From: Meconema thalassinum
Lineage: Eukaryota > Arthropoda > Insecta > Orthoptera > Tettigoniidae
NCBI GenBank assembly: GCA_946902985.2
Contig: OX336388.2
Location: 1,701,187,978-1,701,251,977 of the forward strand
Reading direction: 5' to 3'
DNA length: 64,000 nucleotides
Position numbers and translations under genes: made by a program. Position 1 is the first letter of the stretch. Each line of letters starts with the position of its first letter. Positions 21,841 to 33,059 of this stretch are shown here, piece after piece. The notes under the pieces were generated by a model. The model saw only the letters and a program-made list of their open reading frames with translations, searched no databases and was not told where the DNA came from.

Positions 21841-22224
21841 TGAGAGGAATTGGAAAACAAACCTGAGTGGTTAAGTGCCCTAGCTTAATTGTCATTTTTC
21901 TCCTGGTTAATTAAGCACTCGGTCCAGAAAACTACTGGAATGTTACCTCAGTTTCAGTAGTATTTGGATAAATTTCCCAACTCTAGTACCTAGGATTGTT
22001 GATCGTATTGAATGAACCAGTTATAATAATAATTATTATACTGCACCTAAACATACAGATAATTGAAATGTTAGCGTTTCTTTTCTCAATTCAGTATACT
22101 AGAAGATGACAATTTCGCGTACACTTCTTCCATCTATGTTTGACAACACAATCATCCCACCCTTTCGCAAGATATTTAGCCAGCAATTATAATTTTTCAC
22201 ATAGTGCGAAAGTGAATTACTAGG

Positions 22225-22270
22225 GGACGATGACCTCGCTGTTCCGCCCCTTAAATCAACAATAACTACA
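22225..22270 (+). repeat. SINE 3'-tail fragment
   Basis: GGGGACGATGACCTCGCTG then CCGCCCCTTAAATCAACAAT, the same tail as at 3780-3830. Confidence 0.5.
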
Positions 22271-23289
22271 AAGTGAATTACTGTGTGTACGCTACTTTAA
22301 AATGTATTTAACTTACCTGACTGCACGGCATACGATACGTCTAGCTAGACAACATATTCTTTTCAGATACTATCACCTCTAAGCTCGATGTGACACACCA
22401 AATATGAAACTCTTGAGCTAGCTGACCAAACACACCAGTTATTTGAAGGATTGGTGCTTAAGCCGAATAAGCTAAATTTAGAATAATGGAATGCTCTCTC
22501 TGTCTTCAGGTATATTCTGAGAACAATACATAGCGAAGCCCCATCGCCTAAGTTGACCACTTTAAGACAGTTGTTCTTCCTACAAGCGCTTTGTAAAGGA
22601 AAAATATTGTCCATTTGACAGAATACGTTTTTCAATCCTTGTAACAATGTTCACAGATAGTTCATTGCATTCACTAAATGATTGCCAGTAACAAATTCAA
22701 GTCACATACAGGCAATAATAAATCAATACCCAATTGGGCCCATCCTCCTAGGATGCCGGGCCCCCCTAGGAGGGTCGGACCCCGGGGCACCAGCCCCGCC
22801 TGTCCCCCCCCCCCCCTCTCTTCGGGCCTGCGCGCTACCTAGAAATTACTGGTCTAGGCAATAACCATCGGTCTGGATAAAGAATATTGAGGGGTTGGCA
22901 ATGCTGAATTTGTCCATAATTTACGCGTATAATGGCGGACTCAGCTGGAATTTTAGTACTATACTGTATAAGTTGTGATCTAAAAAGGGGACAGTGGGTG
23001 GGTTATAGACAGTGGAGGAGAAAATATATATTACCACAGCATTTCCACAATTGTTATATTTCATTACAAAAGATATTTTGGCTAATTTAAGTACGGTAGT
23101 TTTATAGAAGGTTCACCACTCCCGAACAACCCTCATTAATACATATAGGACTACATCACTGAGATAAATTATGAGCTCTCTGAACCACCCTGTTAAGATT
23201 TAAAAAGGGCATACTCTAGGGTTGGATCGCTACACTGTTCATATAGCATACAAATTCGCAGAAATTGAGCTGTGCGGCTGCTTTACTGT
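22271..23289. other. No gene; GC-rich inverted repeat at 22745-22835
   Basis: Mostly AT-rich. At 22745 CCTCCTAGG...CCTAGGAGG forms an inverted repeat around GCCGGGCCCCC, followed by a C14 tract. This may be the end of an unidentified DNA transposon. Confidence 0.35.
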
Positions 23290-23345
23290 TAAGTCAGTTA
23301 GTTATTGTTGATTTAAGGGGCGGAACTACGAGGTCATCTGACCCT
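23290..23345 (-). repeat. SINE 3'-tail fragment
   Basis: TTATTGTTGATTTAAGGGGC then GAACTACGAGGTCATCTGACC, the recurring tail module. Confidence 0.5.
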
Positions 23346-23610
23346 ACTGTTAAGACAACTGAAGGGAATTTCAAATATAGTATTAAATTGGATGAAACTG
23401 CCATCGGAAGTTGGTTGGTGGGTAATACTAAAAAAAAAAAGCATCATTTTATAGATCCTTTCCGATTAATTTTGTAGTGAGATTCTTGTTACGAGCACAT
23501 CGCCCTTCGACCCTGGGATAATGAGGTTTTATAGCTTACAGTGTTTCATGTAAAGCTCATCTTAATGCTCTGATGCACCTCAAAATACAATATCTTGTGT
23601 CAATAACCGC

Positions 23611-23905
23611 TGGCACTACACCCCATGAAGAGCCTAGGCCTACCAAGGGACCGCTACCCAGGCATTTGGCCTGCAGATATTGGGGTGACACGTGGTCAGC
23701 GCATCGGGTCCCCTCGGCCGTTAATCTTTGATTTCGTGACCGGGGCGCTGCCTGACTGTCAGACAGCTACTCAATTGTCCTCACGAGGCTGAGTGCACCC
23801 CGTTCCAGCCCTCACGTCAGTTTCTAAAATCCCTGAGAAGCAGGGAATCGAACCCGGGGCCTCCAGGTATGAGGCAGGGCGCTACCCCAACACCACGGGG
23901 CCGGC
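23611..23905 (-). mobile_element. SINE B copy
   Basis: Reverse orientation. The head at the right end reads GCCGGCCCCGTGGTGTTGGG on the minus strand, with B box CGGGTTCGATTCCCTG. The body carries CAGCCTCGTGAGGACAATTG and CACCCCAATATCTGCAGGCC. Same family as 37591-37902 and 62166-62541. Confidence 0.88.
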
Positions 23906-24107
23906 ATCTAGTGACAATAGCCCTTTTTCATTTTCTGTTACTGTTGTATAATTTTTAAGGGGCCTTATGATCTAGTGGTCACCAATCTCGAGTACGGTAC
24001 TTCGTGTGTATGTAGAATATGCCTAAAACCCACTGTTTTTGTGGCATCTGTACAAGTGTTTGTATTTCTAATTATTGGTGGTAGGATTTGTGAGAAGATG
24101 GCCGAGG

Positions 24108-24164
24108 CGTCTCTAAAAGCCACAGTAGTTTACAGGGACGTAAAACCAATAACATTATTATTAT
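24108..24164 (+). repeat. SINE C 3' end fragment
   Basis: AAAGCCACAGTAGTTTACAG then GACGTAAAACCAATAACATT plus (ATT)n, identical in layout to the end of SINE C. Confidence 0.6.
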
Positions 24165-24372
24165 GATGGCTGAGGCCTTCTGTTAGGTAACATCTCAGCA
24201 TTTGCTTGGAGTAAACTACTTCTAGGATGACTGAGGTGGGAATCAAACCCACCATTTCTTAATTTTGCTTCACGGGGCTGAGTGGGTCTTGCTCCAGCCC
24301 TCACTCACACCAGAATAAAATGCTAACTTCCTGCCAGCAAATAACGCTAGCCATTACACCACGAGGCTGCAA
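24165..24372 (-). mobile_element. SINE A, diverged head and body
   Basis: Minus-strand order: GCAGCCTCGTGGTGTAATGG, then a decayed B box, CTCAGCCCCGTGAAGCAAAA, and the central block. The 3' tail is missing. Confidence 0.65.
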
Positions 24373-24867
24373 TAAGGTAACTCTAGCTCAGGAGTCATCA
24401 GTCATCAGTCATCACTGAACAAGAGTCATGAGTGAGTCAATGTTTAAACTTCTCCTCCCATCTCCCCCCATTGATCGCAATGTTCGCATAATCTTCTGAG
24501 CTCCTCGCTAACTCCGCTTATCGAATGTATTTATACAAGGCTTATTTAACAACAAATCCTCCTGGCCAAATCGCTCCCATTTGAGAACAAAGAGACAATG
24601 GAAGTTGCTTCGCATTTATTGATTGGATTACCACATCTTTTGCAACACTTAATGCTGCATTTCAGACGTCACTAGCAACATAAAGGGTGGAATCTAAAGT
24701 AATGGTCATTATAGTTATATGGAGGTACTCATCGACCCTGGTGATGAAATACATTACAAGCTACCTATTACCTTGAAATTTTTATCATTGATTCCAAGGG
24801 AATAAACTAGTAGATTTTGCCAAAACTGACATTTAAAAATATATATTTCGGGGGGTCTATAACAAAG
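24373..24867. other. No gene recognised
   Basis: AT-rich sequence without identifiable repeat or coding region. Confidence 0.4.
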
Positions 24868-25225
24868 GTCCGCCTCGTTGCGTAGTGGCTAGCATTCTTG
24901 GATGTCACCGGGGGGTTCGATTCACGGCTCTGTCAAGAAATTAAATTCAGGTCTGAGGGATGGAACGAGGTGCACTCAGCCTCGTAAGGCAAAACTGAAA
25001 AGAGGTGGGTTTGATTCCTACCTCAGCCATTCTGGAACTGGTTTTCCGTGGTTTCCCCACTTATATTCCAGGCAAATGCTGGGATGGTACCTAACTTAAG
25101 GCCACTGCCGCTTCTTACCCAAATCCTTCCTCAATTACAAAAGCACACACTAGTACAGACATCACAGTAATACGGACAAATTATACACACAACCAAGTAC
25201 ACGGGACTACGTTGTTGAAAAGTCA
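24868..25225 (+). mobile_element. SINE A copy
   Basis: A box CGTTGCGTAGTGGCTAGCA, B box GGGGTTCGATTCACGG. Body GCACTCAGCCTCGTAAGGC, second box-like GGGTTTGATTCCTACCTC, central block CCAGGCAAATGCTGGGATGG near 25071. The tail is rich in CACACACTAGTACAGACATC and ends in ACCAAGTACACGGG. Confidence 0.88.
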
Positions 25226-25790
25226 CAAAGATAATCGACATATTTTACAAAGATAAGTTACAAAAATTACATACATTTTTATACAAAAATTACATACATT
25301 TTTAGAACTCGATATCTTCGCTCCTATTCGAACTAAATGATTCATTATTGCTGAAAATATGCTTTACAATATGTTCAGAGTGTTGTATAGCAGAATAGTT
25401 TCTGCTGTATCTATGATCGAAGCCAATATATGAGCTGTGTTTTACGGTTTACATTATTGTGTTGGAGAAAGAATAATAGTGTGGGAGGCGACCCTTTTTA
25501 TCAATTAAAGTGCATCATTCGCTATACAACATAGCTGCATTATTGGTCTATTTTTTACTTTATAAATAAAGGTAATATCTTAATTCTAAGTGGTCATTTT
25601 ATCTGCCCAAGTACAGACAAATATTGAAAAACATGAATTTGAGAAAAAGTCACTTAAAGTTTAGGTACAAGTGGCTACTCCTAACATCATCCTGCAGCAT
25701 AGATGGTGCCTTCTTGTTGGAAATTTATGTCTATCTTGTGCTTTCTCCCGGCCCGTAAGTATCCCTACATTACCTTTACTCTGGAGTAAA
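25226..25790. other. No gene; short tandem duplication at 25262-25306
   Basis: ACAAAAATTACATACATTTTT occurs twice in a row with a small linker. The rest is AT-rich without features. Confidence 0.45.
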
Positions 25791-25869
25791 CTGTTTGAAA
25801 GCCACATTGAGGTGTGTTTTATCTGCTGCACATATCGCCAGACACTACTTGCCAGGATTGATGCCGGCC

Positions 25870-26590
25870 TTCGTTACTGTAGGTTATCCAGCTCTGAAGT
25901 ACTGCCATTATTAAAGTGGCAAATACTGTCAATTACTCCAAGCCGCAAGCTCTTGAGAACTGCATACACTTCCTTAGGACAACGTTGCCAAATCAAACCG
26001 TTGAACGATTCGTTGGAATTTTGGGCTTTTCCCGTGTAAACACTTCACCAACACGTCAGGGGCAGTACATTTCTCATACACTGCTTTTATAATGCGTACA
26101 ATTTCTAATGGTAAACCATGCTTATGTTTATATGAAATACGCATACCATTAACCACTGCCCTCGAAATGAACACCAGTTCTCTGGACCCTCTGGGCACTT
26201 ACCATGAAGATTCAGATCATCACTGGCACTTAGATAAAATAATGTTTCCTGAATTGCCTTAGAAATGGCCTGTATGCTGCTGGTAATAGATCTCAGTGCA
26301 AAGCCAAAATAATTTTGCGGTTATCAATCATTACACAAGTGATCTTTCCCTTCCCACCATACTTCCTTTCAGAAGCCAGTTTTCGGAGCGCAGTACTGTA
26401 CCCGTTCCACGATGGTATGCGATGACCCAGCTGACATAGCATCGCATATCAAGTGTCCCGGTACAGATGAGTATAGAAAACAAAAATCAAACAAGGATTG
26501 TGTCGGAGATCCAGTTGAAATTAAAACAAAAACAGCTGTGGGTAGCACGAGACAAAGTGTCCCTGGGTCGCATACGGGCTTAAGTTAATA
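25870..26590 (-). pseudogene. Mutator-like (MULE) transposase relic
   Basis: On the minus strand, across several frames, one reads the order typical of the insect/cnidarian Mutator-like transposase family. YGDTVQKQECVNHVGKR-like text is near 26430-26490. KYGGKGKIT is near 26350. A region with IVRIIKAVYEKC and VKCLHGK is near 26040-26100. NESFNGLIWQRCPKEVYAVL and LRLGVIDSICHFNNG lie at about 25895-26010. Stops and frameshifts are frequent and no full domain survives. Members are DDE transposases that cut and paste DNA. Family recognition is from remembered motif order. Only the C-terminal half is visible, and no terminal inverted repeats were found. Confidence 0.6.
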
Positions 26591-26830
26591 ATAATGCAAA
26601 GAAAAGGGCGCCATCAACCTGGATTACTAACAAACCACATCCTTCCTCGTGAAGCCTTAATATTACACAGGAAAAGGACTGGGAAAAACACATCATCACG
26701 AGATTATTTAAAATCAAACAAAGGAAAGTTTATTAAACTTTGGCGAGACAAGACATAAAATAGAAAAATCTTGCCTAGGATAATGATAGATAAATATTTA
26801 TGTTGCAAGAGTTCATGTTCAAGTCTAACC

Positions 26831-27407
26831 ATTTCCATCATGACTAACATATGATTTTGTTCACATGCTCAAAGGAAACAACTAAAATTGTATCTTGGTT
26901 TCTCAGGGTCACCGAAGCACTTTATCACACGTCACTGATGCATATGTGAACCCTGAGACCTATCATAATTACACTGAAGAAAATGGAAATTGCAACAGCC
27001 AGAAGGAGTGGTGATCACTTTCATGTTTCACGTGTTTTGTGTTGTCGCATTTGCTAGTCAAATGCATAGTTTCCGAGCCCACCGAACGAGCACTATTTAC
27101 TTATGTATTTGTTTCTTAATTTATATTGTTCATTGTTAGTGCTTTATTTCCATCATGACTAACATATGATTTTGTTCACATGCTCAAAGGAAACAACTAA
27201 AATTGTATCTTGGTTTCTCAGGGTCACCGAAGCACTTTATCACACGTCACTGATGCATATGTGAACCCTGAGACCTATCATAATTACACTGAAGAAAATG
27301 GAAATTGCAACAGCCAGAAGGAGTGGTGATCACTTTCATGTTTCACGTGTTTTGTGTTGTCGCATTTGCTAGTCAAATGCATAGTTTCCGAGCCCACCGA
27401 ACGAGCA
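26831..27407. repeat. 315-bp tandem duplication spanning a Tc1 end
   Basis: 26831-27092 and 27146-27407 appear identical over 262 bp, offset by exactly 315 bp. Each copy contains about 140 bp of flank, the TA target dinucleotide and about 120 bp of the Tc1 left end starting CACTGAAGAAAATGG (26972 and 27287). Identity implies a recent duplication or an assembly stutter. Confidence 0.9.
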
Positions 27408-28430
27408 ACTTAGCGTTGTTTAAGATCACGCTCCTCCAGCCTTCGTTCACTCACTACAAGGTGTGAAGCCTTGCTGCCTGCCTTCCGGCCGGGCTGACGT
27501 CGACTACGCCCTGGCCAATCATCGCTCGCCAGCCTAGAGGCTTCCAGATGGTTCTCTGGTATCAGTATTTAAGTGGCGGCGTTTTGACCTCCATTGGCAT
27601 TCCTTTCTTCAACATTCTACGGGCTTCTTCAGCACGCTGCATCCTGCTATGGAGCATTCTCAGCCTAGGCCCTAGCTACATTCATGGTGGAAGCTAACCC
27701 GCAACGCTACAATTGGAATCTTCTGCACTTAGAGAGAGTGCAGCTTGCAACTTCACTTCATCTGCCAAAAGTTACTCAGACTCGCAGGCAACAAATGTCA
27801 TGATGTCAGGCATTACAGAAACATCACATCAAAGGCTATGAACAAAATTACAACGCTGAAGAAGAAGAACATCGCTTTAACTATTTTATTCACCGGATGC
27901 TGGTCATCATAAATTTTAGTGCTTCAAATTTTGAAGTATCTACCGCTCAATCCAGGGAGTGTCGGACACGGCAGTCTCCATGAAGTTCTAGTCATCATTG
28001 AAAGTTAAGTTTGTGTATTTTTATTATTGTTTTAACAGTCATTCTCCCTACTTTTAATTGTTGGTTGCTAGCAAGTGCAAGTGTAATAATTATAATGCTG
28101 TTGTATGCAGCACGCCAAATGAACTTTTGTTTTGTAGCACATGATTGTGCCAACATAATTCAAACCCAATGAACTTTTGTAATCGCCCCAGGTGGGCCAA
28201 CATAATTAACCTTATAAATCAAAGTTTGTTTATCCATTTATTTATGAATTATAACAGAAATAAATCATTGTATTTACTCAAATGTTCAGTAAGGCAGTGA
28301 AAGAACCAGTCGCATTCCCTCAGCCCAATCATTTTCAGTCTGAACTCCTCTCATAGAAGTTATTTGGTCCAGGTCTTGATCCTGTTGCGTTCTCCCATTT
28401 ATGCGGACTAACTTTGGGTGGATCTCCACA
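27408..28430 (+). other. Non-coding insert with promoter-like and poly(A)-like sequence
   Basis: GC-richer start with GGCCAATCA (about 27512-27520, CCAAT-box-like) and TATTTAAG about 45 bp downstream (27565-27572). After some 600 bp comes AATAAATCATTG near 28260. This order resembles a solo LTR (promoter then poly(A) signal), but LTR termini and a target duplication were not established. No ORF. Confidence 0.35.
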
Positions 28431-28537
28431 TACTCAAGTGGTGCTACATTGCTGCAATTGAACATGCAGGACGAGTGTTCGGTTGTGATTCGATGATTAC
28501 AATTTCAGTTCCCTCTGACCGCAAGTTTGGACAACAA

Positions 28538-29559
28538 TCAAATCAGGATGTGCCCACCACGAGCTGCAATACATTGATGAATTCGTTGAGGCATGGAGTC
28601 AATAAGACCCTGGATCGCTTCCTGAGGAATTGTGGCCCATGCTTGCTGCACTGCACGGGTCAGTTGTTCCAGAGTTGTGGGTGGCTGAGGACGGTTGGCC
28701 AGTTGTCGACCCTTCATGTCCCACAAATGCTCAATAGGACTGAGCTCCGGGGATCTGGCGGGCCATTCTAAGGTTGTGATGTCGTGGAGAGCTTCTCTGG
28801 AGATGCGTGCAGTGTGAACCCGGGCATTGTCCTGCTGAAACATCCCATTAGCAATGTTCGCCATCATAGGGACAACCACTGGATTGAGACCCTATCAACG
28901 TACTGTCGAGCAGTCATAGTGCCCTCATCAAGCACTAATTGTGATTTCACATTAAAGCCAATAGCTCCCCAGACCATAATGCTTGGTGTTGGCCCTGTGT
29001 GCCTCTCGACAATAAGGTCTGGGTGGCCCCTCTCCCCGGTACGTCGGCGCACACGATTCCGGCGATCATTGCGGGCAAGACAGAAGCACGATTCATCACT
29101 AAAGACGACCCTATGCCATTCGTCGACCCACGTCGATCGTTCTCGACACCAGGCCAGCCTTACAGTCGCTGTTGTGGGGTCAATGGAACACCTTCTACAG
29201 GGACACGGGATCGTAAACCAGCTGCACGCAGACGATTACCAACTGTTTGTTGTGTAACGTGGGGTTGCCACAGCTGCTCGAATATGCGCTGCTGTTGCAT
29301 GGGGTTCCATCCGGGCCATCCGAATGATGCGGCGATCCTCTCTCACAGTTGTCTGTCGCGCAGGGTCTGTGCCAGGTCTACGAGTGTGGGTACCTTCATT
29401 TGACCACTGCTGCCATACACGTTGTACCGTAGATGCCTGTCGGCCAACACGTGCAGCGACAGTCCTTAGCGATAATGCAGCCTCACACAGCCCAATTATC
29501 CGAGCCCTCTCAAACGGCGACAGTTGTTGATAGCGTGCTCTTCTCTGTCGCCGAGGCAT
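28538..29559 (-). pseudogene. Tc1-like transposase
   Basis: The start is the ATG at 29557-29559 (MPRRQRRARYQQLSPFERAR). An N-terminal helix-turn-helix region includes RTVAARVGRQASTVQRVWQQW. The catalytic regions are FSDES (about 29090, another frame), FQQDNARVHTA (about 28830) and SPELSPIEHLWD (about 28730), the DD34E order of Tc1 transposases. The frame shifts at about 29180 and again at about 28880, so three open pieces (29236-29559, 28864-29052 plus upstream, 28538-28879) carry one protein of about 340 residues. It would bind the terminal repeats and excise/insert the element at TA. Non-functional here. Confidence 0.93.
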
Positions 29560-29791
29560 GTTTGACGGGGAACACTTCACTTCACAGACTGCAAGTCAAC
29601 TACGCTACACCAGAGTCCGTATACTGGAGTTGATTCCTCCGCGACCAATCAAGTGGGGAGACCTGTAGCAACAATCCAATGGGTCTGAAACTTTGATCGT
29701 TTACATACCTACATGGCATCGTTCCATATCTTGAAAATCAACACAAACGACCAATGCCTTCATGGTGTTGCAATTTCCATTTTCTGCAGTG

Positions 29792-31030
29792 TAATATATT
29801 AACATCATGCACGTGAACTTTGAAGATTTATAATAGTATCGCACCTACTTGTTATTAATAGTATGCATTGCTCCTAAATGTATAAAATCCAATGACTTGT
29901 GTCTTCAGCAGAGTGAAGCTCTGGCATGATACCTTCTTGCCACGTATCAAATTTGCAAGTTTATCGTTTTTAATATTTGATATATTCTAGATGGCGGTTG
30001 TACGCGTAATAATCAGTGTGATAGTTCTGTGACTTGTGCAAGCGAGATCTGTTTTAGAAAACTGCTCTTTCACACATTTTTTTTTATCATTCTTCAATTT
30101 TATTATATTTGTATATAATTTTAGAGTTTAATAGTGCGTATGGTCACTACCTTGAAAGGTAAAACGTCGATGTACTTGTGGCTACAGCAGAGTAAAGCTC
30201 TTGCATGATACTACCTTCTTGCCATGTTTCGAATTTGCCAATTTTTTAGATGACGAATTATCGATTAAAATATTTTATTCAAAATGGTGTTTGCTCGTCA
30301 TATTCAAAATGATTGATTCACAATTTTTCAAAACTACTTTTCCTTGAGTGTTATATCAATGTCTTAAATTCCGAATCACTATGGAGAATGGTTAATGAGC
30401 TATGGAATCTAGTGTCAACATTCAAAATGGTGTCTTATTTTCAGTTGGCAGCAATTGCACACTTGAAAATATGAAAAGCCAGAGGAATTGATGCATACTA
30501 ATTATTATGGAATTCTGTGCAGGTGTTTAAAGTTTTAAGGGAAGACAGGCAGGCAGGTTATTGAAAGTCTTATAGGTGAACTTATGTTCTTAGCCTCTAT
30601 CAACATACAAAATTTCAGTTTGACAGATATCATAGATTAGTAGATATTAAGAACCGTCTAAATATTTCGGTTGGTCGCCATGTTGGATTTTAATATATGT
30701 AGGCCATAGAGTTATGCACTATTAGATGACGATTTTTGCGTAGGTTCATTATTCGAACGTTCACTTCGATCGCATGATAAATACACAAGAAACAAAAACT
30801 TAATTTTAAAATTGCGCACAGCCGCCATCTTGAAAGCATGTGAACAATTGAACTAAATTACCCAGATGCCAGTGCATTACAATGTGTATAAACATTTACT
30901 GTACCATATTTCACTGCACTGAGATGGCTAACTCGCGAGAAAATTCTATTAAAATATTTCATCGTCGCTTGGCTGCCATATTCGTTTCGTATTTTACAGG
31001 TTTTTAGAATATGTTACACAAATATCCACT
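29792..31030. other. No gene; old non-coding repeat with a ~280-bp internal duplication
   Basis: The phrase GCAGAGTGAAGCTCTGGCATG...CCTTCTTGCCACG at 29895-29970 recurs, diverged, at 30160-30245. Phrases such as GTCGCCATGTTGGATTTTAA and GCCGCCATCTTGAAAGC also occur near 3240-3440. Probably a decayed relative of repeat X-type elements. Confidence 0.45.
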
Positions 31031-31300
31031 TAACAATGCAATTTGTAATATATATATATATATATATCACTCGATGTCAATATACACTTTGATACATGTT
31101 TCGGCTCTGCGAGCCTTCTTCAGTCAACACACACTAACATTCTCCTAAAACAGTCTAATGTTTGGTCTCTCAATAAAAATTGTTAAAATTTTTACATCGT
31201 CATGATGATTAAAACAAATGAATATAAAATACTTAAAAAATTTAACTATGTACAAAAATTCGTATCGTGGGCCCATTGTCGTTGATCAATTTTCGAACAG
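31030..31300 (-). mobile_element. Probable Penelope-like terminal fragment with hammerhead-like motif
   Basis: A (TA)n tract is followed, on the minus strand, by the foldable segment 31089-31127. CTGAAGA, a GGCTC-GCA-GAGCC stem and GAAAC stand in the order of a hammerhead ribozyme core (see Part 2). Assignment to Penelope-like elements rests on the known association of hammerheads with that class and on the GIY-YIG fragment at 53889-54130. No coding sequence is left here. Confidence 0.4.
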
Positions 31301-31965
31301 GGGCTTTCAAAATCCAACTCGACCAAATAGCCCCAAAGCTATATAGTGTTATTGGTCGAGAAAGTTTACGTAACAGGATATAATAGGTTTGAACTTTCAA
31401 TATGTACCGTTTAATTAAGCATTATAAATAATGCATTAAACGAGACACGAGACTTTTCTATCATTAAATAAAATAATATACTTCAAAATCAAAACCCCTT
31501 AACAGCAGTGTGAATGGAGCCCTTAAGGACACCAGACTCGAAGCAATCTTAATTCGACTGCAAGAGAGTACTACTACTACTACATCGTGACTAGCTTTAC
31601 AGTGCATATTGTAATGCTATCTAGTAACTGAAATTGAAACTAAGCATTCTTTTGACTTTCTTTCCTGTATCCTGCCGTAGGAGTCCAACAAGAAAATACG
31701 TACATTGTGGCATTCCCTATAAGGGATACGATTCGGACAATGCCTTTAAAATACAAACTCTCCGTACAACCGTAGTTGTACTATCGTACGCGTAGTACTG
31801 CTGGGTTTATAATAGAGGTAGGGGCAGGTGGCCTCACTGTTCATCCCCTTAAAACAACAATAACTAACTTACTTTATAATAGAGAATAATAATAATAATA
31901 GAGAATAGTTCTCTCTTTGGTGGGAAGATATCTTCCTTCCTCCTTTATCTATCAAATACCTGCAG
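31301..31965. other. No gene; SINE tail at 31812-31862
   Basis: AT-rich sequence. GGGGCAGGTGGCCTCACTG...CCCCTTAAAACAACAAT at 31812-31862 is another solitary copy of the SINE 3'-tail module. A small (ACT)n tract is near 31570. Confidence 0.45.
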
Positions 31966-32073
31966 GAACTACACATGAAGAGAGATATGATACGGGATGA
32001 ATTTTATTCCACAGATGCGTTGATCAACCGGGAATGGACGCGTGGAGGATATGATCTGAGGCATAGTCACCAG
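31966..32073 (+). CDS. Possible internal host exon (36 codons)
   Basis: A pyrimidine-rich acceptor ending CTACCTGCAG (CTTCCTTCCTCC upstream) precedes GAACTACACATG. The open segment encodes ELHMKRDMIRDEFYSTDALI and on to RHSHQ, and is followed by the donor CAG|GTATGC. It is phase 0 at both ends, 108 bp. The composition is unlike the surrounding AT-rich repeats and the peptide is charged and non-repetitive. The protein was not recognised. The phase does not match the exon at 36831, so the two cannot be spliced directly together. A chance open frame with splice-like ends is possible. Confidence 0.35.
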
Positions 32074-33055
32074 GTATGCCATTGCATGGATTTCACCATA
32101 AAGTATGTAGAACTTCGGGATTTCACGAGCCAGTTCCAGGCTGCGTGTGTGTTCACTGTGACCATGCTATCAAATGTGTTCGTTGACAAGGAAGCCTGTG
32201 TCAATCTGTTGATTGTTGTTTTTTATTAGAGTGCTTATCCTATTTCACGTCGAAAGGAATAAAGTGAAACGTTTAGTCGGCTGTGCAACTTCCTCTGTCT
32301 TCCGGTCACTCCGGTGTAGATAGGAGCGCGCAGGCCTTAGAATTCAGTGGCAACGCTCACTCCATATTATACTATCTCCATGGTCAATGCCAAATATTGA
32401 CAAAAGAATGTCGTGCAAGAGTAAAGAACATTAAACAAACTTCAGAAATGAGTATGGAAGAGAATATTGTAATTTGGCGCCAGTAAATCTGGCAACGTTG
32501 TTTCTATGGACATCGAGTGCTACACAACAATATAAAACTTGCTTGAAATAATCTTCATTCAGTATTGGATTAACAGTGACCGGTTAACTTCCTTTGTTTA
32601 AGACGTGACAATGACGACCATGGTTCAGATCCAACCAGGGAAAGGTAATTTGTCTTGGTTCATCGCTTCTACCACTCACCTAACCTACCTGACTTCCGAT
32701 CTCTTGCTCAGATCGTGCTGAAAGGAAAGCACTCGCGCTTTCAATCATACGCGGGTTAAAACAAAGATATTTGAAAATGTTCTGAGCAATTTCCAAAGTA
32801 CTGGGAACGAAGCATAGTGTATAATCAATCCATTCTGATTTGATCTGAAAGATTCTCCTTTTCTTTAAATTTAAAATTTAGCTCTATATTTATTTGCCCA
32901 ACATTGAGTTTAATTTTCGGGGGCCTCCACATTTGTGACAGTTCTATTTAAAAACCACCCCTAATTTGGGTGACGGGAGCATACCGCCCCGAGTAACACT
33001 ATTAAAAGAGGTGACACCACCAAAGACAAACACAATACGTTAACAAAATTCACAA
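32074..33055. other. No gene recognised
   Basis: AT-rich sequence. Short open frames at 32283-32486 show no recognisable similarity. Confidence 0.4.
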
Positions 33056-33059
33056 TTGA

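Larger units (their letters stand above)
27287..29791 (-). mobile_element. Tc1-like DNA transposon, degenerate
   Basis: The left end starts CACTGAAGAAAATGGAAATT at 27287 (duplicated at 26972). The right end is its inverted partner, finishing ...TTTCTGCAGTG at 29791, with TA outside both. The inverted similarity is about 25-30 bp. The 2.5-kb span is longer than usual for Tc1 (about 1.6 kb), because roughly 1 kb of foreign-looking sequence (27408-28430) lies between the transposase and the left end. Confidence 0.8.

Noticed and set aside
25671..26039. 122-codon plus-strand ORF
   Set aside because: Antisense shadow over the decayed Mutator-like transposase, whose recognisable motifs are on the minus strand.
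28418..29403. Plus-strand ORFs of 117-157 codons
   Set aside because: Antisense to the Tc1-like transposase reading frames.
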